This document shows, piece by piece, positions 11,220 to 22,393 of a stretch of 64,000 bases of DNA. Under the pieces are notes generated by a model, which saw only the letters and a list, made by a program, of their open reading frames with translations, was not told the DNA's origin and ran no database searches. Source of the stretch: Acanthochlamys bracteata (taxonomy: Eukaryota; Streptophyta; Magnoliopsida; Pandanales; Velloziaceae); the NCBI GenBank assembly GCA_019914995.1, contig CM034137.1, forward strand, positions 4,987,155 through 5,051,154, read 5' to 3'. A program made the translations under genes and the position numbers. How positions within the stretch are numbered: position 1 is the first letter of the stretch; every line of letters starts with the position of its first letter.

Positions 11220-11430
11220 ATCCGCTATTGTTTTCTTCTTCAGTGTTATCTTCTGCTAAAATATTTTCTGCTAAAGTAAGATTTGCAAATAATTCTTCAA
11301 AATTAACAATATATTCTTCTCTAGCTGTTAAATATGGTATTCTGTTACGTTCACTAAGAATAGGAATGATTTGATATATTATCTGAATAGCTTCTTTAAC
11401 TCCTATTTCACAATATATTGGGAATCATCA
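11206..11430 (-). CDS. Copy A ORF X, 5'-partial small acidic ORF upstream of ORF Y
   Basis: An open frame ending at TGA 11206-11208, just inside ORF Y in another frame. It encodes a conserved EEYIVNFE.LF segment followed by an acidic tail. Copies L (23483-23647), R and D (49346-49442) keep the same segment and the same stop position. Upstream in copy A the frame meets TGA codons near 11430, where viral similarity ends, so the 5' part is lost or non-AUG. Badnaviruses usually have no ORF here; it may be a leader ORF or an extra viral gene. Function unknown. Confidence 0.55.
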
Positions 11431-13629
11431 TGTATACGTACTGAAATACGAATGGTTTGATATTAAACATAAGAAACCAATAGTAATAAGCGACGATTTT
11501 ATTACTGTCAAAGTATTACCACTTTGCGAATTACATTGCATGTCCCCCTCGTACAACGATTACGCCCCATATAGCACTGGTATCCACGCACAATTCGCAA
11601 ATCATTGTCGTACATTTTGCATGCGGTAGGATTCTAACAGCTGTTATGAGGATGCTTATATCTTTGCAAATCATTACCCATATCATTGTCGTAAGTGGAG
11701 GCGGAATGTTTTTGGTACATTTATCAACCAAGAAAAAGGACCCTGTGAATTACCATATATGTTAACACATATTATCTTCGCAAATTGTGCAAGGATACCA
11801 ATGCTACGGAGGCAAGCGGAAGGTCAAAGGACGAGTTAGGATCTCAGTGGATATGGGGTGGTGGTATCCACCTATGGCCATAGACTTGTGTTAGAGAGTT
11901 AGCCTTGCCAGGTAGTGTCTGTATTGGAGGCTCAGCCTTGCCGGTTCTGTCTGAGTTAGAGGTGGAGTAGATAGTTAGAATCGCCGGGATCCGTCTGTGT
12001 TGGAGGCAGAGCCTCGTCGAAATCTGTCTGGGTTAGAGGCGAGTAGGTAGTTAGCGTTGTGGAGATCCATCTACATTGGAGTCGCAACCACGCTAGGATC
12101 TATCTATGTTGGTGGTAGATTTTATGGTTAGTTATCCTGACTCCCCGACATATGTAAACATATTATGTATGTATGGAATGTGTATTCGAATATTATCATA
12201 TTACCATGAATGTCCTATTATACAATAGCATTTCAAAGAGATGGGTTATGCATATAAAATGTTCTTGATTATACCTTTATGCATGCATATGCATATATTG
12301 ATTGAAGTGACGCACGTTGGAGAAGCATTCTCACTCGATCATCGGTGATATATGATTATGAATATGAAGCACCAAAGAGACACACAAAAGAATGTTTGCT
12401 AGTGTGGATATTAAAAGACATGGATGCATAGCTAATAGACTTGTTCATGCATTTGTTCATATGTATGACTTGTTCATACATGTGTTCATATCTATCTATC
12501 ATGAGGTCATAATTTGTTGATGACTGGAAAAGGAAGTCATATATATAATTGGCATACATGGGATGTATGTGGGATATGTGAATAGCATATGGTTGAATAC
12601 TTTAGATACACATATGTAGACATTATAATGATTAAGCATATAATATGTGTATAATGTAATGACTTTATAGAAGAAATGGTTGCATTATAATGGTATCCGT
12701 ACTTACTGAGGACTGAGAATAAACGTTGGACTTAGTAAGGCCATATCTGATTTATCGTTGCATCTATTTCATTTAGAGGTATAGTGACATAATCATAGGA
12801 TAATGCGTTAGAATCATAATTGTTGCATTCTAATTTTAACCTCATTGAGACTGGGCTCAATCTTTTCTTTCTTTGACCTCTCTCAGATAACGTTAGGGTT
12901 GAGATGGAGTTTAGTGGATTGCGCTAACAAGGATCGGAGTGACGCGATGTCGTCTATAGGTCTCGTAGATTTTATTATTTTAGTAGGTGGCACTATAACT
13001 TCGAGGGATTTGTATGTCTTTAACATTATATTATATTGAGGTTTGGATTGCACTCAATATAATCGGCTATGGATAGCCGCGTTGTAATAATTTTGCTTAT
13101 TGTCGTCTTGAGGTTTTGCGGTGGGTGGTTGTGTAACACTAATTCTAAAAGGACATAATGTAAGACTTTCCAAACGAAGTATAGTTCTACTTGAATCACA
13201 TCTTCTCAACTAAGGAAAGAATCCAAAACTAACCAAAAGATTAAGAATTCCAAATAGGAACTAAATGCGAATTTGGCATGTTACCCACGTAACTTATTTG
13301 CACTCTAGTTACCTTTTGAATGGTGACTTAGTTATTTTTGACGCCAGGCTTGGCCCCTAGTTGTGCCGAGTGAAGAGGTGCACCAGGGTCTCTGTCATGG
13401 CCGCTATTCTGATAAGGATCTACAACTAGAGTATGACCTGCAGTCTGTCGGTGCCGGTTACCTGCTCCAATGAAGTTCACCTCTGGTGGCAGGATCCGAC
13501 AGTCATGCACCTATGCCAACTTCTTGAGGAGATAAATTGTGAAGAAACATAACATTCCCTTCCCCTTGGAGAACCGGCTCATCCTCAAGACGTGGAAGGG
13601 GAATGACTAGCGCTTATACCAATTGTTGG
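11431..13629. other. Non-viral sequence between copies A and B
   Basis: No gene recognisable. Contains a degenerate tandem array (separate entry). At 11490-11568 there is a block resembling 14117-14175 (CGATTTTATTAC, then ACGATTACGC or ATGACTACGC), probably two relics of one retroelement family. Short frames at 12356-12559, 12845-13039 and 13328-13510 show no domain. Confidence 0.5.
11886..12140. repeat. Degenerate tandem repeat, ~77-bp period
   Basis: Units beginning CTGTCTGAGTTAGAGG (11947), CTGTCTGGGTTAGAGG (12024) and CTATCTATGTTGG (12099) are 77 and 75 bp apart. Each unit alternates a GTTAGAGG-type half with a GTTGGAGGC-type half. Locally GC-richer than its surroundings. Confidence 0.8.
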
Positions 13630-13900
13630 ATAATGATGAATTATTTAACATACTTGTAACCATATCCATACAGTACAATTATGCCTTTCTGCTACACCAT
13701 TCTGTTGTAGTGTACCTAGCGTTTTGTATCAAGCAGATATGCCACGTCTTTCAAGAAATTTAGCAAATGGACCTTGACATGTCCTATTTCATCATCTTTC
13801 TATAATATTCACCAACTCTATCAGATTTGATAAGTTTCACCTTTCTGTCTAACTATGTTTTAACTTGAGTAATCAATACTGAACATCAAACATAATTGGA
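13630..13900 (-). pseudogene. Ty1/copia integrase relic
   Basis: On the minus strand near 13675-13715 the translation reads TLQQNGVAERHN, the hallmark of plant copia integrase cores. Upstream on that strand lie degraded residues of the same region (GPFAKFLERRG around 13750). Stops and shifts throughout. The relic is flanked by near-copies of AGCGCTTATACCAATTGTTGGATAA (13610-13633 and 13911-13934), which look like a duplicated flank. Confidence 0.75.
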
Positions 13901-13994
13901 GTATGACAAGCGATTATACCAATAGTTGGATAAGTCTACACAGCGCCTGCCTGCCTGATAAGCAAGCGGAATGTACATATATTTTTCGAAAAGA

Positions 13995-14085
13995 TACAAG
14001 CGCTGGTAGGCAGGAGAGAGTTATAATCTTAGCATTGGTAGGCAGGAGAGAGTTAGAATCTCAGCATTGGTAGGCAGGAGGAATT
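13995..14085. repeat. Short tandem repeat, ~35-bp period
   Basis: GCATTGGTAGGCAGGAG recurs about two and a half times with AGAGTTAGAATCT-type spacers. No function suggested. Confidence 0.8.
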
Positions 14086-14170
14086 TCGGGGACGTGATAG
14101 AATGGTTGATAATATCTACTAAAAATACAATGACGGGGACGATTTTATTACAGTAATTAACAACTCATAC

Positions 14171-14182
14171 AATGACTACGCT
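14171..14182 (-). promoter_or_regulatory. tRNA-Met-type primer-binding site
   Basis: Minus strand TGGTATCAGAGC, exactly the 12-nt consensus complementary to the 3' end of plant initiator tRNA-Met used by caulimovirids and many plant LTR elements. On the same strand it follows an inverted piece of viral-type leader (14186-14400) and precedes the copia integrase relic. Confidence 0.6.
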
Positions 14183-14185
14183 CTG

Positions 14186-14400
14186 ATACCAAAAGAGGAG
14201 GGGGAGACTATAGAAACAAAAATGATATAAAAGTTATCGTTATAATTTTTAGTATTATATGAATTAGGAGAAGATGTTGAATAAGCAAAGCTAGAATGAG
14301 CTAACAGACGTAAAGTGATTAAGAAAGTTGAATTGTGAGGTAAAACTAAAATCATATAGGTTGGTTGCTTCTTACTTGGTAACTTTCCTTCTCATTTCCT
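14186..14400 (-). other. Inverted fragment of the viral leader block
   Basis: The reverse complement matches the 3' part of the leader seen at about 20090-20250, 17560-17680 and 3080-3200 (TTACCTC, then AACTTTCTTAATCACTTT). Its orientation is opposite to copy B, which begins a few bases later, so a rearrangement joint lies near 14400. Confidence 0.6.
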
Positions 14401-14404
14401 TAAG

Positions 14405-15605
14405 CTTTAATAAGTTCACAGTTTAGGATTATTAGTTATAAGAATTAAAGGATTAGACAGAAGTTATGTAGGAACTAAGGTATTACTTTATGTTTAATAA
14501 TTTATGGACAGATCTAGAACAACCTGCAATAGCTACTATAAAGTAGATGTCCAAAACATAGCTATATTTTATTGTTGTCAGAATTTCTTAGCTAGTGTTA
14601 CTAAAGGAGTCCAACATCCTAAAGTTGGAATCAAGTCTAAAGGATATGAAGCTAAAACCTCAGATAGCAACTTATGGATTTTTAGGATTTTGTAGGTAGA
14701 TTAACCAATAATAGAGAAGTTAAGCACAAATTAGAAATGGATTATGTTACTCAATTTGTAAGTTCTAAAGGTATAAAAATGATTAAAGCTAATATAGATC
14801 CTACAAGTATAAGATTCTTGATGAATTTCAGTGAATGGATTCTTGATGAATTTCATCAAAAATCAAATGTTCTTGTTTTAGAAACTAGTATGTTGTATAA
14901 GAATACTGGAAGTAGTACTAGTGTAAGATTTACAGATTACAATCTAGTTTTAACCTTAGAAGATAATGAGGTATAAAAATGTATAAATGGATTTTCGAAT
15001 ATCTTAGCAGATCCCATAGTAACATCATGTCAAAAAATTAGCACGCAATCAATTAGAACATTTGCAGAGTTACTAATAATGGAAATTTCTTCAAATTTAG
15101 GAGATAAGTAATATATATATATATATAATATGATTGCCAAAAGAAATACTAGAAAAGGAAATTTAACTGAATACTGTGTTCATTTTAAGTTAAAGGAAAG
15201 ACGTGATAAAATTAGAGATTTATGGGAAAAGATTTTAGAATTTGGAGAATAAGAGAAAGATTTCTTCGAAAGATAAAAACTGATGAAGTTACTAGAGATT
15301 ATATACAACCCATTAAACAGAAACTATTAGACACTGTAGTTCAAACCTGTTAAATTAGAAGAAGTAGGTAATTCTTTTAGGATAAAATAGTTTGGTCAAG
15401 ATAAACTAGATGCAATAAATGAAATTAATTAGGTAGAACTTATATACAACCCATTGCAAAGAAGTTTACCTACAACAAATGCACCTAGTTAGAGTTACGG
15501 TAATTTACCAAGAAGAGATATAGCCATAGTAGAACAACATTTCAGTAATGTTAGATCTAAAGGTAATTCCTGCCCATTAAAACCAAAAATAAGCTTCCAG
15601 ACTTT
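14405..15605 (+). pseudogene. Copy B movement protein and linker, 5'-truncated and degraded
   Basis: Begins inside the movement domain and keeps recognisable pieces such as FYCCQNFLASVTKGVQHPKVG (14558-14620), QFVSSKGIKMIKAN (14752-14793) and ILDEFHQKSNVL (about 14837-14872). Many stops and shifts. ORFs X, Y and 2 and the N-terminus are absent. A ~15-bp deletion at the domain start resembles one in copy D. Confidence 0.8.
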
Positions 15606-16815
15606 AGGAGAACCTCAAGCTCTTAATATTACGCCTCAATTATTGGAAAAATATGAAAGATTGCACTTCTAGAGAAGAAGCATTTAGATGTTTAGAAATA
15701 CTTTTAGAAGAATCTGTTAAAGGTTTATGGGATGTTTGTAAGAGTAAACATCCCCAGAGGATATAAACACCGTTTATCCTTAGGACCAAACCCTTATAAT
15801 TTGTAAGTCAGATACATCAAAGGAGAAGATTATTTAGAAAATTTCCAGGAGATTTAGTTAGAGAAATAAAAAAAGAAAGGAATAATTTGGCACTCGTTAA
15901 AGAAAATCTCAATACACAAAGACTATTAACCAATAGACTTGTTCATATTATCAAAGTATTAATAAGAAAGTGTAGTGAGATTCAAACAGCCAGGACAACA
16001 AAAAAAGAATAGTATGTTTTTGTAATATTATGTATGTACCTAATCCGATTTACAGAGAACCAAAACCTAGAAGAAAAATATACAAGAAAAAGACCTTATT
16101 CTAAAAAGAGGTACTATTTAAAAGATCTAATAGAAGAAAACAATATCTAGATAGAAATAAGTGTAAGGAAATTTAACTGAAAAAAAAGAAACTATAGGAA
16201 AAAGCTAAAATGTTTTGCATGCAATAGTGAATAAACATTCAAGTAATTCATGTGCTAAATGTAAGAATCTTTATCATAAGAAACAAAATTATTAGAATGT
16301 GTTAATGAAACTTTAATAGAAAAATAGACTGAGATTTCAGATGATGAAACTATTTATAGCATAGAATCATTAGAAGAAAAATATAGAGAAATGTAAAATA
16401 TATATATTAGTTATGAATCATCAGATGAAGAATTTGGAGACTTAGATACATATTTTAATAGTTCCAAGAATTTAGAATATATGAATGAGGAATGACATTA
16501 TGTTTGCCAAAAATATGAAGGAATAGATAGTACCCTTTGTTTTATCTGTGGATGGTATCCTAGCAAAATGAATAGACCTAGATGTGGATTATGTTTATTA
16601 GAAGGATGTATAAAATCTACAAGATAATTATCGTAAGTACAAAGAAACTTTGGAAACTAGAATTGATTACCTAGAAGGACAAATTTTTTCAGATGAATAG
16701 AAGATTAAAAAGATTAGAACAAATTTAGACATACTTTGAAACTAGTAAGAATCAAGAAGTATATAGTTTTCTACCTATTTCAGAGCCAATTCTAGTGAAG
16801 CAAATTTATCCAGAT
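15606..16815 (+). pseudogene. Copy B coat-protein region, degraded, cut before the protease
   Basis: Keeps the capsid core (GPNPYNL near 15784), the basic tract and the zinc knuckle beginning CFACNSE (about 16210), interrupted by a stop. The second Cys cluster is partly present (CFICGWYPSKMNR near 16545). Shortly before the protease the copy jumps at about 16815 straight to the intergenic region, losing protease, RT, RNase H and viroplasmin. The joint carries GATCAAGAG, also found just upstream of the intergenic palindrome in the left arm (19356-19364), so microhomology may have guided the deletion. Confidence 0.8.
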
Positions 16816-17690
16816 AGGATCAAGAGTTAATTAACCAAACTAGTGTTTGGTTAATAGAATCTTATGTAACCTGAGTAAAGTTAGTTAACCTATGGTTAGG
16901 TTACTAAACCTCTCAATATATCTGTCTATAAACATGTATCTTACTTCTGTTAGAAGGGCATCTGATTTTCTTTTTGGAAGAGAGATCTTCTGAAGTGTGC
17001 ATAGTGTTTTGGTTGTAAGCCTTCTAAGTTTTTTAACAAAAGTTTGGTGGATTTCTAGTATGGTAGACTCCCTAGCTCTTTCAATTATGTCATCTCCTCA
17101 CAAAATAATGTTTTAGTTCTTGTTGTTTTTACACTGCATATAGCATGCTGTCGTAAATAGGAAAGTTTTGATAGCATAATCATGTATAAACATCTTTGCA
17201 TATCTTCATTCTCTGTAATTGAATTCTGCATATTTTCATTTGCATTCTAAGATTTCCCTAAATCTTAGGATCATATGACTTCAAAAGTTGTATGAATCTT
17301 TTCTTTATTATCACTTTATTATCACTTTTATGGTAGGGATTAATGCTTATGTGCAACAATTAGCAGAGCCGAAGAAGATACCACTATGCCTAATTTGCAG
17401 CCAAGAGTTTCATCTAGTGGTAGCTAGTTTGGCATGTGCATCTAAAAGCTTTTGTTAATTAAGCTATATATATAAAAGAATAAAAGTAAAAGAACAAAAA
17501 AGAAAAAAAAATGCTGAGAGCATAAGGAAATGTGAAGAGAAAAGTACCGAGTAAGGAGGAACACACATATAAAATTTTAGTTTTTACCTCTTCATTCAAC
17601 TTTCTTAATCACTTTATTCTATGTCTGTGAGCTCATTTCTAGCTTTTCTTATTCAATATCTTCCGGTAAAATACGTAATACAAAAAATGA
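16816..17690 (+). promoter_or_regulatory. Copy B viral intergenic region and leader
   Basis: Contains a perfect 10-bp inverted repeat with a 4-base centre at 16831-16854 (TTAACCAAAC / GTTTGGTTAA), TATAAACA at 16927-16934, a mutated polyadenylation site near 17040, and the leader to about 17690. Order and spacing match copies A and L. Confidence 0.75.
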
Positions 17691-17924
17691 TGAAAGACTA
17701 GATCATGGTCATAAATAAGGTGAGGAATACGTAATACATACAATTGCACATAAAAGTGGGAAGGTCCTCGAACACCAACATCCAACAGCAAACTGAACGG
17801 AACATGAATAGTAAGAAGTTAAGGGAATAACCTGAATTTTTTTCGTCTAAATCACCTGCTGGAGTAGAGCAAAACAATAAGGAAACACTGAAAATTGCCA
17901 TCGAATCAGCTAAAGAAAATCTAT

Positions 17925-18320
17925 CGAGTTTTACTGAACCTTGCACTATTGCAAACTCTCACTTTGAAAAAGCTTTACGTGTTTTAGGTGCAAGTGCTAA
18001 TTGAATGCCTTTATCTACTATAGGAAATTCAGTAAGGGCGAACCAAAAGCAATCATAGTTTTCCTTTAATTGGCAGATTGATCTATTAGATATCGATAGG
18101 GCACACTAGAGAATGTGCTAGTGAAAGTTGATAAGTTCATATTTCCCGCTAATTTACTTATAGTTCATATTTCAAGACATGGATTATTCTGTGCCAAACA
18201 TTCTTAGCTACTTGGGGAGCTCTAATTGATGAATGGCAAGGAAAACTGATTTTGAGAGTACAAAATGAGCAAGTAAATTCCAGTGTGTTTAAAAAGATGA
18301 AGTCTATTGATGTCTGGTGA
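17925..18320 (+). pseudogene. Ty3/gypsy protease relic
   Basis: Degenerate frames read CTIANSHFEKALRVLGASAN (about 17940-18000), then VLVKVDKFIFPAN (about 18120) and LRVQNEQVNSSVFKKMK. This is the conserved protease block of plant Athila/Tat-type gypsy elements. The catalytic Asp normally before LGAS is Val here, and stops and shifts interrupt the frame. The leader of copy B ends about 235 bp upstream. Confidence 0.75.
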
Positions 18321-18645
18321 AATCAAATGCCCTAGCATTTAATTCAAGTATTAGTATTAGCTTGTTTTGTTTTCCTTAGTTTTAGCATTCATTCCTTTTA
18401 GATTGGTCGTTCAAATAATTTTAGGATTAGTTATTTATAATATTTAATATGTTAACAATTCTCGTAGGAATGATACTTTCCTCATCATTCTATTATTTGT
18501 GCAACTCGTACACTTGCGAGAGCAACAACACTGCAAACACAATTTGCAACGGGATTGGCTTTCAAATGGATTGGCGTTCAAACTGAAAAGAATTCTATCT
18601 ATAAAAAACCCTGGCGTGTATTGTGGATTTTTGCTTTTTATTTTA
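18321..18645. other. Non-viral spacer up to the left-arm breakpoint
   Basis: No gene or repeat recognised. Ends at TTTTATTTTA, where viral sequence begins abruptly in the middle of the viroplasmin coiled coil. Confidence 0.5.
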
Positions 18646-19288
18646 CAGACTTAGAAAGATTGCTCATTCAGGTAAGGCTGAATTATATCCAGCAAAAGCC
18701 CTCCAGCTTGCTGAGGAGATAAAACAAACTGCAGGAACAGCAACTACTCGTGCTGGGAAACGAGCAGAAACAGCATTCATTCACTTGTGCTGAGAAACAA
18801 GTGGCTACTCCGGTTTCACCAGTCACCGGTAAACACAAATCAAATCTGGATATCCCTGCCAATTTCAAAAGTTTTACATTTACAGGTAGCGAAAGAGAAT
18901 GTAGCAAACATGAAAACGAATATGAAGGGACACAGAACAGTCCTTCTCAAAACAAAGAATGAGAAACTGTTGACATACATGGTAGTCTTTCTCACACTGT
19001 TCATGTTATTCCATCTTACTTGAATAATGTCAGACCAAAAATAACTATTTTTAGAAAAGGAGAACTAAAGAAATTAGTGGAAGAAACTATTAAAGACCTT
19101 AAAATATTCAAAGGGATTACAAATCCAACTGCATGTGAATCAGAATATAAATTGATAGTTCAGAATCCGAAAGAACAGATAGCCCAATGTTCCAGTATGC
19201 AGACATGGACAATCAGTGTGCTGATATAGACAATATATCACATCGAGATAGTGATCAATGCTTTGGACCAAAAAGAGCTGGCTTCTAG
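18646..19288 (+). pseudogene. Left-arm viroplasmin coiled-coil end and acidic tail
   Basis: Starts abruptly at CAGACTTAGAAAG, inside the coiled-coil segment, and continues with FTCAEKQVATPVSPVTGK and the acidic tail to TAG at 19286-19288. Several shifts. It is the C-terminal part of the polyprotein whose earlier part ends at 29954: on the viral map the two ends are about 7 nt apart. Confidence 0.85.
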
Positions 19289-20265
19289 ATACTCAATCAT
19301 TGATCAACCAGACTCAACTATGGTTAATATAAACGATGCAGAATGTGCCAGCCAAGATCAAGAGTTAATTAACCTTACCAAGGTATTGTTAATATAATTC
19401 TAGTTAAGTTGGCAGAATTCTAGTTAGGTTACTTATCTACTTATAAATATGTACAAAGTTTCTTTAAAGCATCGAGTTTTCTTTTGAAGAGAGATCTTCC
19501 GAAGTGTTCCTAGTGCTCTCGTTATAAGTCTTTTAGCATTTTAATAAAAGTTTTAGGGATTTCCTGAAATTGAAACTCCCAGGCTCCTTCTATTATGTCA
19601 TCTCCCACAAGTTGTTTCCGTTCTTGCATTGCATGTAGTATGCTGACGTAAACAGAGAAGGTTTTGATAGCAAAACTCATGTGTAGACATGCTGCATATC
19701 TTCTTGTTCTTCTGTAATTAGGATCAGTTGGCTTTAATGGTGTTAGAATTGTTTGCTTGTTAGTACTTTGACCTGCAATTCTCTGAGTCATCCCGTTGAT
19801 ACCTATTTAAGTCGGTGTTAGGCGATGTTTGGGGTTGAACAGGATGAAAGAAAAGTAATAATAAGCACGACCAGTACCTAGTTTGAGTTATCCTTGTGAT
19901 AGGGATTAATGCTTAGATGCACCCATTAAATAGCAAAGCTGAAGAAGATATCTCTTTGCCTGATTGGCAACCAAGAGCTTCATCTAGTGCTAGCTGGTCT
20001 AGGCAAATGTACCTGAAAGCTTGTGTTATTTAAAAAATTATAAAAAAGGGAGAGAGAATATAGAAACGAGTAGGGAAGGGTAGCGAGTAAGGAGCAAGAC
20101 ACCCATAAAGATTTCCGTTTTACCTCTAAATCTAACCTTCTTGATTATTCTCTTTTACATCTGCGAACTCATTTTTGCTTTTCTCAACATATATCTTCCT
20201 CTTAGATACGTATTTCTTAAAATTATAACCATAATAGTTATATCATTTTCGTTTTTGTAATACTT
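19289..20265 (+). promoter_or_regulatory. Left-arm viral intergenic region: palindrome, promoter, polyA signal, leader
   Basis: Imperfect inverted repeat 19369-19392, TATAAATA 19442-19449, AATAAAAG 19543-19550, then the leader. The segment AGCAAAGCTGAAGAAGATA (about 19932) aligns with TGGTATCAAAGCTGAGGAAGAT near 1450, so it may be a mutated primer-binding site. The leader ends near 20265, where copia-like sequence takes over. Confidence 0.75.
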
Positions 20266-20855
20266 TAGTATCAACTCGGTATCAATTTTTGTAATACTAA
20301 GAAATGAGGTGAAAGAGTTGGCTGGCAAGAACGTTGATCCGCAAGCTTCTTTAGCAAAATTTATTAAAGGTAAAAACAGATTGGATGCTATACTTGGCTC
20401 ATAGAAAGGGTGCATTTAGAAAGAATGTATTGAGCTTATGCCAACTAGTGAGAACCTTACTGTGAACCAAACCACTGGCTAGCAGAACTTTAGAACTACA
20501 AGTGTCGCATTCTCCAGTAAGTATAACACTAATATGGTACACTCTTCAACTCCTTTTATTAAGTGTTTCTATTGTTGTAGAAAGGGTCACAAGCTAAGCT
20601 CTCGTTGGTTTAAAAATAACGAAAATAACGTAAGGGTAATATGAATTCCCAAGAGCAGCCGTCCTCCAAAGAACTCATTATTATGCAAGGTAATCCATCC
20701 ACCTCCCATGTTGCATGTAATGATGATTATTTAACCGATTATTCCAAATTTAAGAAAAACCAAGGTATAAATAAAAAGATGTGGATGTTCAAACATACTT
20801 TCAAAATTACCAACACTTTAGAACCCAAAGAAATTTGGGTACCAAAGAGATAAAT
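20266..20855 (+). pseudogene. Ty1/copia gag relic
   Basis: Translated pieces read DPQASLAKFIKGKNRLDAILGS (about 20330-20392), then a zinc knuckle CFYCCRKGHKLSSRW whose last Cys is Trp (about 20566-20610). Next is a Ser/Asn-rich stretch open at 20641-20853 ending KEIWVPKR, which matches the gag-to-protease region of plant copia polyproteins. Stops and one indel interrupt it. The right-arm copy (41252-41837) differs by one base in an A-run and has 106 codons open. No pol follows. Confidence 0.75.
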
Positions 20856-21478
20856 TGTCATTACAGAAATTCTACAGCGTGAAGGTAAGTAATCCAATCT
20901 TTTGATGATCTTGATGACTTTTAGCATTTGAATTCGAATGAAACTCATGTTGAAACTTTGTCACTTGTCATTTTGTTTGAATGATATCTTGTATCTCATA
21001 ATTGTTTGTAAAAACATGCTTGCATACATCTAAAAATTAGATTTTGAAAATTGTCTTGTTGAATGAAAAATTATTAAATTGTGGCAAATGAATCTACCAT
21101 AGATAAAATTTATTAAATGTTTGTTGAATGATGTTTGATGAACATTGAATTGCTATTTTTTTTTAAATTGAAAAAATTCTGAACATTCGTGCAAATGTAT
21201 TTTAATAAAATACGTTAAATCATTAAAATTCATTGCAATCCATCCGTTCTATTGAAATGGTAAGAATTTTGGGCTTTACAAAATTTTCTTTTAAATAATA
21301 TTAATGTGAGTATGCATGAAGCTTTTGAATTTCTGGCTACTATGCTACTAACGAACAAAAAAAGGTATAAAATGTGACAACACGTTTATCCAAGAATGTA
21401 TAAATTATTAGAATATTGCAAGTTTTGATGATTGATCTGTTACTTCAAAAAGGATGAAAAGATTACCAACAAGATTGT
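20856..21478. other. Non-coding sequence inside the left arm
   Basis: A+T-rich, no recognised gene; perhaps degraded copia sequence continuing from the gag relic. Duplicated in the right arm. Confidence 0.4.
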
Positions 21479-21737
21479 GGGGCGTTTGGGATTGCTTATG
21501 AAATGGAGCTTTTGTGAAATGAAGGGTATTTTTGTCCTTTTTGAAAAACGAGCTCTATTTTTTTTACTTCTAAAAAAATAATAAAAATATGCAATAAAAA
21601 GATCTCACTCCGTAGAATTTTTCTACACTTTCTAAATTTTTAAATAAATTTTTTATATATTTATAAAATATGTATTGAAAAACGTGAAATGAAGAATTAA
21701 AAAGTTGGGTTGGGGGAAAGCAAAGCCAAACACCCCC
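21479..21737. mobile_element. ~259-bp MITE-like element
   Basis: Ends form a terminal inverted repeat: GGGGCGTTTGGGATTGCTT on the left and the complement of GGGGTGTTTGGCTTTGCTT on the right (21718-21737). The interior is A+T-rich and non-coding. GGGGTGTTTGG-type ends are common in plant MITEs. No clear target duplication is visible. Mirror copy at 40367-40625. Confidence 0.7.
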
Positions 21738-22393
21738 TGCATCTGGACAGAAACTCTCTTCATCTGGACACATATATATTATATATTGATGGTTTTCTGT
21801 CTAGTTGAAAGCCAGCAGAAAAATGGATAGATGTGCCGGAGACGCTTAGATACTACATTACAAGAATCTTACTCAAAGTCTTCAGAACATAACTTAGTCA
21901 AAGATCATTGCAAAGTGAAGATCAAACCTGAAAACCTTTACAGATGCCTTCATGAGAGTTAAATTACTAATTGTTTATTTAAATCAATGCAAGTCATTCC
22001 AACAATGCACATGAACCTACTTACAAAAATGATTACTATGATTTTATTCACTTTTCTTTCTTACTAACAAAAATGATGCATTGAAAATGTTTTCAAGTCT
22101 TTGCCAAAGAGCAAATTTAATGATATATAATACAAGTTCTTTTATTATTCAACATCATTCAAAGCAATATAATTTTTAAGAACTTTAACTGTTGAAGAAT
22201 TCATTCATGATATACTTTATGAGACTAATAGTAGGCCAAGAAAGAATTCAGCTGTTTTACAAATTCAGTTAAGGAAAGTGAAGAAATGTACATCCAGCAG
22301 AAGAATAGCTAGCTGGCATTTAAATAATAGATGAACAACTCTCTGTTGAAATTTTGTAAAAGCAAGGAGCTGCTCAAATTGCATTATTTATAT
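21738..22393. other. Non-coding sequence
   Basis: No gene seen. Includes two near-copies of CATCTGGACA next to the MITE. Present in both arms. Confidence 0.4.

Noticed and set aside
13995..14085. Possible CRISPR-like array
   Set aside because: Only two and a half units with near-identical spacers in a plant genome; an ordinary tandem repeat.
19797..20240. Leader block as a SINE
   Set aside because: It ends near an A-rich run and recurs, but I see no polymerase III A or B box, and it always sits in the same place relative to the viral TATA box and polyA signal.
20155..20415. 86-codon minus-strand frame (mirror 41692-41952) as a gene
   Set aside because: It is antisense to the leader and copia gag relic; the plus strand carries the recognisable gag residues.
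21570..21773. 67-codon frame across the MITE (mirror 40331-40534) as a gene
   Set aside because: It merely reads through a MITE terminus; conservation between arms is due to the duplication.
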